This document shows positions 25,141 to 35,600 of a DNA stretch of 64,000 bases, in pieces. The number at the start of each line of letters is the position of its first letter. Position 1 is the first letter of the stretch. Below the pieces are notes generated by a model. It searched no databases. It was not told the DNA's origin and saw only the letters and a program-made list of their open reading frames with translations. Made by a program: the position numbers and the translations under genes. Source of the stretch: Siphonodentalium dalli (Eukaryota; Mollusca; Scaphopoda; Gadilida; Siphonodentaliidae); assembly GCA_032622095.1 (NCBI GenBank), contig CP136061.1, positions 95,353,345 to 95,417,344 on the forward strand. Direction: 5' to 3'.

Positions 25141-28100
25141 ATGGCTGAAGAAATAATGACACCTCTGACAGTGGATGAAATTTATGAAATAGAATGTATT
25201 CTGCAAGACATCGAAGAATACGACAAGGCTATCGTAGCTTATCAACTGGATGAAGATATAATTGAAGCATCTACGCTTTGTTCAGGAGATGACCCATGGC
25301 CGAACCAAATCGGATACGGAGAAGATGATGCGTCTAAAAATGATGTTAACAACTCACAACCCGGTACAGCTGGACCATCAGGATTACAAAACCGAGAAGA
25401 CGAACAGACACATCATCAAGATGAAGCCGTAAAATCAGACAATCAAACAGCCGACAGTTCTGATATTCAAATAACTGGATATAGCATTCGCAAAAGGAGT
25501 GAACGAATCTTCGGAAACAATTTGGCAACACAGAGAACATATGAGATCAAATTAGATGAAATTTACAAAGAGAAAAAGTTAATCGACATATACAGGAATC
25601 TGCATTCAATGTTCGAGGACACTATTCAAAGAGCTCGTGGAAATTTGGCTGACAATGATCTTGGCAGAGTTATCATTCACCATGAGAGTTTGGACAACCC
25701 TATAGTAGTTCCGTTACAAACGTTGCAAACGTTAAATGCTAACACTGTGATTGACAGAATCGAACTCGTTTTGAACAGTAATCAAACACTGACTGTCAAT
25801 CAAAGTTTCCACATAGATATAGGCACCATCGAGTTACCTAAAGGCGGAGCACGGAGGAGGATAACGGCTTTACATGATGAAAGTAACAATCTAAGAAATA
25901 AAACATCGATCGTTACGATTGAAAACACCGACAATATGTGTATGGCACGGGCTATCGCCACATGTTGGTGTAAATTAAATATTTGCAGTCCTGATGAATG
26001 GCTGGAAATAACACAGAATAGAGGAACCAGAAATAATTTACAACTCATCATGGAATACAGAAAAGTACCGAGCAGTTATTACAAAAATGTGACGGTCAAA
26101 AAACGCACGGAGCAAGGAAAATTAGCCAAAGCAATTAGTGTCATCGCAGGTGTATCAACAGACAGACCGGCCAGTTTAGCAGATCTAAAAGCATTCGAGG
26201 AAACTCTGAATTTGACAATACTAGTCATCAGTGCTAGACTGGGTAATAAATTCATTACCAGCGCGCCTACAGACGGTATAGAAAGACCCGTGATATATTT
26301 ATATCTCACTGCTAATGAACATTTCCACGCTATACAATCCATAACGGGATTCTTTAGCGCAATATATTTCTGTGTGCATTGTTTAAAACATTATTCAAAC
26401 AAAGGAAAGCATTATTGTGAACACACCTGTTTCGTGTGCAAAAGCGATAAATGTGGACAAAGTGAAAACAAAGAACATTGTTCAGATTGTAATATGACGT
26501 GTATGTCTCATCAATGTTTCGTGCGTCATAAAGCAAAACCTATTAATCAAGCTTCGGGAGAAACTACAGCGCCTTGTCAAAAATGGTGGAAATGCTTGGA
26601 CTGTACAAAAGTCATGGAGAGACGGAAAAGACGTCCGAATCAACACGTGTGCGGAGAAACATTTTGTAGATCGTGTGACAAATACACAATGGGACCACAC
26701 GAATGCTATGTGAGGGCCATACCTCCCGTTACTGATGATGAAAGAGCTAAATTCTGTTTCTTCGACTTCGAAACCATTCAACATGATATATTGGAATGTT
26801 CTGAAGGATATGCACCTTTACATACAAAGGATTGCCAGGACTGTAAAGAGGATCATATATGCAAGAAATGTGCTAAGTGTCAGGTGAGTCTTAACCTAAT
26901 TGTAATATATATATATGTAACACATTACAGTCGAAATCACGATAACGTAACGCTCTTTATTAAAGGCGCGCATAAGTAGAGACGCTCTTTCATTTTTTTA
27001 AAATTAGATTATCGCTGAACGCTCTTTAGTTGTTATCTCGCCTGTCAGATTACCATATAACAATTACATACTTGAATTCGACCAAAGTTAACGGGTCTCA
27101 ATATTAAAATTCAACTGAGTCACAGATGTTAAATCGAGTAATTAACTTTTTTAATTCTTGACACATTGAAAAAATGTGTAACATATTTTTTTTGTGAAAA
27201 GAGATTTTGTAATTGTTATATAGTGAACTAACGTAATATATAATTGTTTTAACTTTATTGAACTTGATAGCTGCGTGCTTGAATCGACAATTATACAGGC
27301 TATATGTCGGATCATGATATACATTTTTAATATTGACACGTAGATTGGAACGAGTAATTTTTTAGGATCAACCAACGAACAATAGTAATACGTCAACGCT
27401 CTTTATTAACGTTGAACCTATACCAAAACATTTTTTTTTTTAAAATAATTATCTAAACAAAGTGTAGACGTTTTATTTTGTTTTTTATTATCGATAAAGC
27501 TAGAGGTTAAAACGTTCAATTATTACTTTTCAGAACTGTTTAAAAACATGGTGCGGAAAAGTCCAGCATACACCGAACTTCCTCGTCGCCCAAACAGCTT
27601 GCTACGAATGCATGCATGAATCGTTGGAAGTGAAACCGAACTGTAAAAATTGCGGACCTCTATGTGATGCGTGTATCGACAGTGATGACAAGAAGAAGAA
27701 AAAGAAGAGTGACCGAAATTTATGTTCGGATACATGCGGACTCCGAGAGGTTATATTTAGCGGTCCTGATACCGGTGAAAAGTTTGGAAAATGGTTATTC
27801 TCGGAACAACACAAAGGGTTCATAGCACTGGCTCACAACTTCAAGGGTTACGATGGATATTTTCTCATGGAATATCTCATTGATCAATCCTTGAGACCCA
27901 AAGTTATATATAATGGATCCAAATTGATGTACCTATACGTGGAAAAAGATCTTCATATAAAAGTACTGGACAGTCTCAGCTTTCTACCAATGAAGCTGGC
28001 ACTGTTACCGAAAACTTTCGGTCTTGATGGCGAGAAAAAAGGATGGTTCCCGCACTTTTTCAATAAATCAGCCAACCAGAATTATGAAGGACCCTATCCG

Positions 28101-30362
28101 GATGTCAAATATTACGGCGCTGATTATATGAGTGTGGCTGAACGAAAAGACTTCACGAAATGGCACGCTGCTCAAACAAATGCAGTTTTCATCTTCAAGA
28201 AAGAATTATCGGATTATTGTCGTAGTGATGTCAATATTTTGAGACAAGCTTGCATAAAATTCAGAACCCACATCATGAATGCGACTGGAAATATACAACC
28301 CGTAATTGACGAGTTTTCTGGCGATATGAAGTTCAAACTGGTCGGTGCGGTTGATCCATTCCAATACGTTACAATCGCATCGGTATGTATGGGTATATTC
28401 AGAACGAAATTCGTCGACGAGGAATGGAGAGTGCGTCTAAGTACTGAAGGGAAAACGTGGCTTCCTGCTAAATGTAAAGATGGAACCTTGTCTATTTTAT
28501 ACAAAGGTGAATGGGTTCAAGACACAAAACTTCAAGATGAACGCGGCGTCCAAATTCGTGAGAAAGAATTTCTCAAATCCCAGATAGCTCGAATCCCCAA
28601 GACATCGTATAAAGATCAATACAGCAAAAGTTCTATTCAATGGCTGGAATGGCTGATGTTCAAAGACAAAGTTCACATAACTCACGCATTGAACGGCCGT
28701 GAAAAGAAACTCGATGATGCAAAGTACAGATTGGATGGTTATTGCGAAGAATTAAACACGGCATTCGAATTTCACGGCTGTCAATTCCATGGATGTGAAC
28801 TTTGTCTGAGTCACGACAGAGACATAGTCAAGAATCCGATAACCAACCAGACACCTAATGAATTATACGGACTCACACAGAAAAAGAAGAAGTTTATAGA
28901 AAGTCGAGGCATGAAATATGTGTGCATTTGGGAACACGAGTTCGTCGCTGCTCGAAAGACTAATCCGGAGCTTCGTGACTTCATCGCTAGTTTAGACATT
29001 GTTGAGCGGCTAGAGCCTAGAGACAGTTTCTTCGGCGGCAGAACGAATGCAACTAAATTACACTACAAAGCTGCCGTTGGTGAGAAAATACACTATTTTG
29101 ATTTCACGTCGCTGTATCCAAGTGTGCTCAAATACTCTCGCTATCCGATTGGACACCCTAAAATCATTTTGGGCGATGACATTACCGAGCTTAAGGATTA
29201 CTTCGGAATAGCGCAAGTCAAGATTTTACCACCTAATGGACTCTATCACCCCGTATTACCGTATCGATCCGAAGGTAAACTGAAGTTTCCACTGTGCAGG
29301 ACTTGTGCTGATAATGAAAATCAACGACCTTGCACGTGTACGTGCCAACAGAGAGCCATTACCGGCGTTTGGTGTATTCCTGAACTGGAGACAGCTGTCA
29401 AAGTGGGATACAAGATTCTCAAAATATATGAAATATACCACTGGACCGAAACGTCAGACTATAGCCAACAAAATGGATTATTCACGGAATATATAAACAC
29501 ATTCCTAAAGTTCAAGCAGCAGGCTAGCGGTCCTCCGGATTGGATAAAATCTAACGAAGACATGGATAAATACATCACATCGTATAAAGACAACGAAGGT
29601 ATATTACTGGACAGAGAAAGCATCGAAAAGAATCCAGGACTGAGGCAAATCAGCAAGCTCATGCTCAACTCATTTTGGGGGAAGTTAGGCCAAAACCAGA
29701 ATTTCAAGCAGACCGAGTATTTCCATGAATCGGAACAAGACAATCTATTCCAGCTGATTTCAAATCCAATGAAACAAATGGAAAATTTTCATGTCATAAC
29801 TGATGACATGCTTCAAATGGAGTGGACCTATCGAAAAGACTGTGTGCCTTGTGGAGCAGCGAATAACATATATTTGGCCACATTCACGACGTGTCACGCT
29901 CGATTAATGCTATATGAAGTTATTCATTCCTTGGACAGAAGAGTATTATATTACGACACGGATAGTTGTGTATTTAGCAGCACTGAGGATCAAATTAATC
30001 CCCCACTGGGCGACTATTTGGGCCAACTCACCAGCGAGCTAGATCCGGACGAATACATCGAAGAATTTGTTTCTGGAGGCCCCAAGAATTACGCTTATCG
30101 AACAAATAAAGCTAAAGAGACGTGTAAAGTTCGGGGGTTCTCTTTGAACTTTGAAAATTCACAGTTCATCAATTTCCAGACGATTAAAGAGCTGTTAGAA
30201 TCTGGAAGCACAGTGCCCATCACCACAACCAATCCAAGGAAAATATGCAGATCGAAAGGAAAAAGAAAGATATATAACAGATCTGAGGACAAACAGTACC
30301 GAGTTGTTTATACCAAACGCAGACGATTGGATAACATGGATACACTGCCATATGGATATTGA
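25141..30362 (+). CDS. Protein-primed family B DNA polymerase, left arm
   Basis: Two exons, 25141-26883 and 27534-30362, joined by a 650-bp GTGAGT...TTTTCAG intron in phase 0, give 1,523 codons. Residues 1-110 are acidic. About 260-400 looks OTU-like: D264-x-x-C267 in DNMCMARAI and H394/H396 in NEHFHAI. About 410-535 is a Cys/His zinc-binding cluster. Exonuclease motifs follow: Exo I FDFET (D542, E544), Exo II HNFKGYD (682-688), Exo III YCRSD (809-813). Polymerase motifs are A DFTSLYP (D1104), B KLMLNSFWG (K1289-G1297) and C YYDTDS (D1389, D1391). Between them sits D982-G-Y...E993-F-H, which resembles a nuclease-type motif common in this polymerase group. All catalytic residues are present, so the gene looks active. 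It would replicate linear DNA from a protein-primed end. Confidence 0.93.
26884..27533 (+). other. Intron of left polymerase gene, with repeated ACGCTCTTT
   Basis: The intron opens GTGAGT and closes TTACTTTTCAG. It keeps the polymerase frame and joins two cysteine-rich stretches (ends CAKCQ, resumes NCLKTWCGK), as expected of one zinc-binding region. The 9-mer ACGCTCTTT occurs at 26950, 26982, 27019 and 27396, and inverted at 24242-24250 upstream. The mirror intron is 35473-36122. Confidence 0.85.
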
Positions 30363-30474
30363 ACGAGGTACGTAATATATATATAATTTAATCGTCTATA
30401 TTTGATCAAGGTTGTAATGAGAGTGTAAATATTCGATCGATGGTAGTTATCGGATTATACTAAGACTCGTTCAA

Positions 30475-30506
30475 ACACGTTCGATGTTAGATAACATCGA
30501 GCGTGT
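30475..30506. terminator. Hairpin between convergent genes, left arm
   Basis: The arms ACACGTTCGATGTTA (30475-30489) and TAACATCGAGCGTGT (30492-30506) pair around two bases with one mismatch. It sits between the 3' ends of the polymerase gene and the 186-codon gene. A second inverted motif, TTTTTGGTTTA / TAAACCAAAAA, lies at about 30,711-30,736. A role in transcript 3' ends is inferred from position only. The mirror hairpin is at 32500-32531. Confidence 0.5.
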
Positions 30507-30576
30507 ATGAACACGTATTACTATAAACGTATGGCCGTCATTGGTCAATTTATCCAAGGTGTCCATTTTTTCGATC

Positions 30577-30584
30577 TATAAAAT
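30577..30584 (+). promoter_or_regulatory. Orphan TATA box in left arm
   Basis: TATAAAAT lies after the polymerase stop, pointing toward the axis, and is followed about 75 bp later by CAG|GTTAGT, a possible splice donor. No gene follows it on this strand within the arm, only the antisense of the 186-codon gene. It may be the promoter of a neighbouring gene lost when the arm was formed. The mirror copy is at 32422-32429. Confidence 0.3.
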
Positions 30585-30749
30585 GCTACCCGATCCAATT
30601 CACAATTACAAATTCGGTAGTCCTATACTGTGCGTGTGAAATATTCTATACAGGTTAGTTATGAATTATGATTTCTATCATTACATTTTTACCTCCAGTA
30701 CAATCTCATTTTTGGTTTATACTTAAACCAAAAACAACTATTTTTTTTT

Positions 30750-31310
30750 TTATTTTCTCAACGAAGAGTCACCATAATTCCAGATTATTCCGAATGACCA
30801 GATTAATTCATTCTCTAATTCTGAAATATATTTCGATTTACTTGTAGAAATGTAATCCAAAATCACGCCGCTGTTAAGTATTTGTTCAATCGTGAACAGT
30901 GTACCCGGTTCACGGAGAATGATATATCCATGAATTATTGTCACTTCTTCAAAACTTCTCTGATTGAAAACCCAGTCTCGGTATTCTGCAAATCTCACAA
31001 AGTTATCTCCAATAAGTTCACGAATGTCATGTATTTTGTTTTTAGGAACGCCTCTAAATACCCAGCGATTTGAATACATTTGATTCAATATATCTTGTAA
31101 GAAATCAGTTTCAAATTCAGACCTCTCAATCAAAGATTTCAATCGTTGTACAGGAAAATATCCTTCATCTATATTCTTCAGTATTATTTTAATTTCTCTT
31201 ATAAACCAATTGTGTAGTAGTTGTTTTTTTATTTCTGGATTTATAGTTGACATTTCAATTAGCTGATTGTATATTTTCTCCAGTATTTCTGCGGGTAGTA
31301 TTCTCTCCAT
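30750..31310 (-). CDS. Unknown 186-aa protein of the palindromic element, left arm
   Basis: The preferred start is the ATG at 31310-31308, giving MERILPAEILEKIYNQL...; an in-frame extension to 31658 would run through the GC-rich tract as an Arg/Gly/Pro-rich sequence and is not believed. The first ~20 residues fit an F-box-like pattern (LPxEILxKIxxxL). The rest is mixed alpha/beta in character, with many charged and aromatic residues, no signal peptide and no membrane segment. I recognise no family. It converges on the polymerase gene. The start is preceded by two copies of TTGAGTCA. The translation is identical to the right-arm copy. Confidence 0.7.
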   Translation of the reverse strand: MERILPAEILEKIYNQLIEMSTINPEIKKQLLHNWFIREIKIILKNIDEGYFPVQRLKSLIERSEFETDFLQDILNQMYSNRWVFRGVPKNKIHDIRELIGDNFVRFAEYRDWVFNQRSFEEVTIIHGYIILREPGTLFTIEQILNSGVILDYISTSKSKYISELENELIWSFGIIWNYGDSSLRK

Positions 31311-31317
31311 AATGAAC

Positions 31318-31333
31318 TGACTCAATGACTCAA
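31318..31333 (-). promoter_or_regulatory. Tandem TGAGTCA sites before the left 186-aa gene
   Basis: On the minus strand this reads TTGAGTCATTGAGTCA, two TGAGTCA heptamers (the AP-1/bZIP consensus) spaced 8 bp apart and ending 7 bp before the ATG. The mirror copy is at 31673-31688. Function is inferred from the motif; it could equally be 5' leader sequence. Confidence 0.35.
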
Positions 31334-31354
31334 TTTTCTTATTCTTATTGAGTA

Positions 31355-31650
31355 TGCGGGCGGGGGGGCGGGCCTCCCCTCTCCCCCCAGGGCGACAGGG
31401 CGGGGGCGGGGCTCCCCTCCCCAGGGTGGGCGGGGGCGGGCGGGCGGGCGGGCGGGCCTCCCCCTCCCCAGGGCGGGCGGGCGGGCGGGCCTCCCCCTCC
31501 CCAGGGCGGGCGGGGCGGGCGGGGGCGGGCGGGCCGCCCTGGGGAGGGGGAGGCCCGCCCGCCCGCCCGCCCCCGCCCGCCCTGGGGAGGGGAGCCCCGC
31601 CCCCCGCCCTGTCGCCCTGGGGGGAGGGGGAGGCCCGCCCCCCGCCCCGC
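31355..31650. repeat. GC-rich tandem tract at the palindrome axis
   Basis: This ~300-bp tract is almost only G and C, in an element that is otherwise AT-rich. Units of roughly 35-40 bp consist of (GGGC)n followed by CTCCCCCTCCCCA. The strand polarity flips near 31,530-31,540 (GGGCGGGCC|GCCCTGGGG), while the axis defined by the outer arms is 31503, so the left side holds one to two more units than the right. The GGGC runs could form G-quadruplexes. Open frames through it are not considered coding. Confidence 0.85.
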
Positions 31651-31672
31651 ATACTCAATAAGAATAAGAAAA

Positions 31673-31688
31673 TTGAGTCATTGAGTCA
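31673..31688 (+). promoter_or_regulatory. Tandem TGAGTCA sites before the right 186-aa gene
   Basis: TTGAGTCATTGAGTCA ends 7 bp before the ATG at 31696. It is the mirror of the motif at 31318-31333 and fits the AP-1/bZIP consensus twice. Confidence 0.35.
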
Positions 31689-31695
31689 GTTCATT

Positions 31696-32256
31696 ATGGA
31701 GAGAATACTACCCGCAGAAATACTGGAGAAAATATACAATCAGCTAATTGAAATGTCAACTATAAATCCAGAAATAAAAAAACAACTACTACACAATTGG
31801 TTTATAAGAGAAATTAAAATAATACTGAAGAATATAGATGAAGGATATTTTCCTGTACAACGATTGAAATCTTTGATTGAGAGGTCTGAATTTGAAACTG
31901 ATTTCTTACAAGATATATTGAATCAAATGTATTCAAATCGCTGGGTATTTAGAGGCGTTCCTAAAAACAAAATACATGACATTCGTGAACTTATTGGAGA
32001 TAACTTTGTGAGATTTGCAGAATACCGAGACTGGGTTTTCAATCAGAGAAGTTTTGAAGAAGTGACAATAATTCATGGATATATCATTCTCCGTGAACCG
32101 GGTACACTGTTCACGATTGAACAAATACTTAACAGCGGCGTGATTTTGGATTACATTTCTACAAGTAAATCGAAATATATTTCAGAATTAGAGAATGAAT
32201 TAATCTGGTCATTCGGAATAATCTGGAATTATGGTGACTCTTCGTTGAGAAAATAA
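31696..32256 (+). CDS. Unknown 186-aa protein of the palindromic element, right arm
   Basis: This is the mirror of 30750-31310 with an identical translation, starting at the ATG at 31696 (MERILPAEILEKIYNQL...) and ending at TAA 32254-32256. A longer in-frame start at 31348 would add ~116 residues encoded by the GC-rich tract and is rejected as low-complexity. The N-terminus is F-box-like; the remainder is unassigned. The two copies are divergently transcribed away from the axis, 385 bp apart. If the F-box resemblance is real, it might act as a ubiquitin-ligase adaptor, but that is speculative. Confidence 0.7.
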   Translation: MERILPAEILEKIYNQLIEMSTINPEIKKQLLHNWFIREIKIILKNIDEGYFPVQRLKSLIERSEFETDFLQDILNQMYSNRWVFRGVPKNKIHDIRELIGDNFVRFAEYRDWVFNQRSFEEVTIIHGYIILREPGTLFTIEQILNSGVILDYISTSKSKYISELENELIWSFGIIWNYGDSSLRK

Positions 32257-32643
32257 AAAAAAAAATAGTTGTTTTTGGTTTAAGTATAAACCAAAAATGA
32301 GATTGTACTGGAGGTAAAAATGTAATGATAGAAATCATAATTCATAACTAACCTGTATAGAATATTTCACACGCACAGTATAGGACTACCGAATTTGTAA
32401 TTGTGAATTGGATCGGGTAGCATTTTATAGATCGAAAAAATGGACACCTTGGATAAATTGACCAATGACGGCCATACGTTTATAGTAATACGTGTTCATA
32501 CACGCTCGATGTTATCTAACATCGAACGTGTTTGAACGAGTCTTAGTATAATCCGATAACTACCATCGATCGAATATTTACACTCTCATTACAACCTTGA
32601 TCAAATATAGACGATTAAATTATATATATATTACGTACCTCGT

Positions 32644-35600
32644 TCAATATCCATATGGCAGTGTATCCATGTTATCCAATCGTCTGCGTTTGGTATAAAC
32701 AACTCGGTACTGTTTGTCCTCAGATCTGTTATATATCTTTCTTTTTCCTTTCGATCTGCATATTTTCCTTGGATTGGTTGTGGTGATGGGCACTGTGCTT
32801 CCAGATTCTAACAGCTCTTTAATCGTCTGGAAATTGATGAACTGTGAATTTTCAAAGTTCAAAGAGAACCCCCGAACTTTACACGTCTCTTTAGCTTTAT
32901 TTGTTCGATAAGCGTAATTCTTGGGGCCTCCAGAAACAAATTCTTCGATGTATTCGTCCGGATCTAGCTCGCTGGTGAGTTGGCCCAAATAGTCGCCCAG
33001 TGGGGGATTAATTTGATCCTCAGTGCTGCTAAATACACAACTATCCGTGTCGTAATATAATACTCTTCTGTCCAAGGAATGAATAACTTCATATAGCATT
33101 AATCGAGCGTGACACGTCGTGAATGTGGCCAAATATATGTTATTCGCTGCTCCACAAGGCACACAGTCTTTTCGATAGGTCCACTCCATTTGAAGCATGT
33201 CATCAGTTATGACATGAAATTTTTCCATTTGTTTCATTGGATTTGAAATCAGCTGGAATAGATTGTCTTGTTCCGATTCATGGAAATACTCGGTCTGCTT
33301 GAAATTCTGGTTTTGGCCTAACTTCCCCCAAAATGAGTTGAGCATGAGCTTGCTGATTTGCCTCAGTCCTGGATTCTTTTCGATGCTTTCTCTGTCCAGT
33401 AATATACCTTCGTTGTCTTTATACGATGTGATGTATTTATCCATGTCTTCGTTAGATTTTATCCAATCCGGAGGACCGCTAGCCTGCTGCTTGAACTTTA
33501 GGAATGTGTTTATATATTCCGTGAATAATCCATTTTGTTGGCTATAGTCTGACGTTTCGGTCCAGTGGTATATTTCATATATTTTGAGAATCTTGTATCC
33601 CACTTTGACAGCTGTCTCCAGTTCAGGAATACACCAAACGCCGGTAATGGCTCTCTGTTGGCACGTACACGTGCAAGGTCGTTGATTTTCATTATCAGCA
33701 CAAGTCCTGCACAGTGGAAACTTCAGTTTACCTTCGGATCGATACGGTAATACGGGGTGATAGAGTCCATTAGGTGGTAAAATCTTGACTTGCGCTATTC
33801 CGAAGTAATCCTTAAGCTCGGTAATGTCATCGCCCAAAATGATTTTAGGGTGTCCAATCGGATAGCGAGAGTATTTGAGCACACTTGGATACAGCGACGT
33901 GAAATCAAAATAGTGTATTTTCTCACCAACGGCAGCTTTGTAGTGTAATTTAGTTGCATTCGTTCTGCCGCCGAAGAAACTGTCTCTAGGCTCTAGCCGC
34001 TCAACAATGTCTAAACTAGCGATGAAGTCACGAAGCTCCGGATTAGTCTTTCGAGCAGCGACGAACTCGTGTTCCCAAATGCACACATATTTCATGCCTC
34101 GACTTTCTATAAACTTCTTCTTTTTCTGTGTGAGTCCGTATAATTCATTAGGTGTCTGGTTGGTTATCGGATTCTTGACTATGTCTCTGTCGTGACTCAG
34201 ACAAAGTTCACATCCATGGAATTGACAGCCGTGAAATTCGAATGCCGTGTTTAATTCTTCGCAATATTCATCCAATCTGTACTTTGCATCATCGAGTTTC
34301 TTTTCACGGCCGTTCAATGCGTGAGTTATGTGAACTTTGTCTTTGAACATCAGCCATTCCAGCCATTGAATAGAACTTTTGCTGTATTGATCTTTATACG
34401 ATGTCTTGGGGATTCGAGCTATCTGGGATTTGAGAAATTCTTTCTCACGAATTTGGACGCCGCGTTCATCTTGAAGTTTTGTGTCTTGAACCCATTCACC
34501 TTTGTATAAAATAGACAAGGTTCCATCTTTACATTTAGCAGGAAGCCACGTTTTCCCTTCAGTACTTAGACGCACTCTCCATTCCTCGTCGACGAATTTC
34601 GTTCTGAATATACCCATACATACCGATGCGATTGTAACGTATTGGAATGGATCAACCGCACCGACCAGTTTGAACTTCATATCGCCAGAAAACTCGTCAA
34701 TTACGGGTTGTATATTTCCAGTCGCATTCATGATGTGGGTTCTGAATTTTATGCAAGCTTGTCTCAAAATATTGACATCACTACGACAATAATCCGATAA
34801 TTCTTTCTTGAAGATGAAAACTGCATTTGTTTGAGCAGCGTGCCATTTCGTGAAGTCTTTTCGTTCAGCCACACTCATATAATCAGCGCCGTAATATTTG
34901 ACATCCGGATAGGGTCCTTCATAATTCTGGTTGGCTGATTTATTGAAAAAGTGCGGGAACCATCCTTTTTTCTCGCCATCAAGACCGAAAGTTTTCGGTA
35001 ACAGTGCCAGCTTCATTGGTAGAAAGCTGAGACTGTCCAGTACTTTTATATGAAGATCTTTTTCCACGTATAGGTACATCAATTTGGATCCATTATATAT
35101 AACTTTGGGTCTCAAGGATTGATCAATGAGATATTCCATGAGAAAATATCCATCGTAACCCTTGAAGTTGTGAGCCAGTGCTATGAACCCTTGGTGTTGT
35201 TCCGAGAATAACCATTTTCCAAACTTTTCACCGGTATCAGGACCGCTAAATATAACCTCTCGGAGTCCGCATGTATCCGAACATAAATTTCGGTCACTCT
35301 TCTTTTTCTTCTTCTTGTCATCACTGTCGATACACGCATCACATAGAGGTCCGCAATTTTTACAGTTCGGTTTCACTTCCAACGATTCATGCATGCATTC
35401 GTAGCAAGCTGTTTGGGCGACGAGGAAGTTCGGTGTATGCTGGACTTTTCCGCACCATGTTTTTAAACAGTTCTGAAAAGTAATAATTGAACGTTTTAAC
35501 CTCTAGCTTTATCGATAATAAAAAACAAAATAAAACGTCTACACTTTGTTTAGATAATTATTTAAAAAAAAAAAATGTTTTGGTATAGGTTCAACGTTAA

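Noticed and set aside
31348-31695. N-terminal Arg/Gly/Pro-rich extension of the 186-aa protein
   Set aside because: It is encoded by the GC repeat tract, low-complexity, and the two arms give different extension sequences, while everything from the inner ATG is identical.
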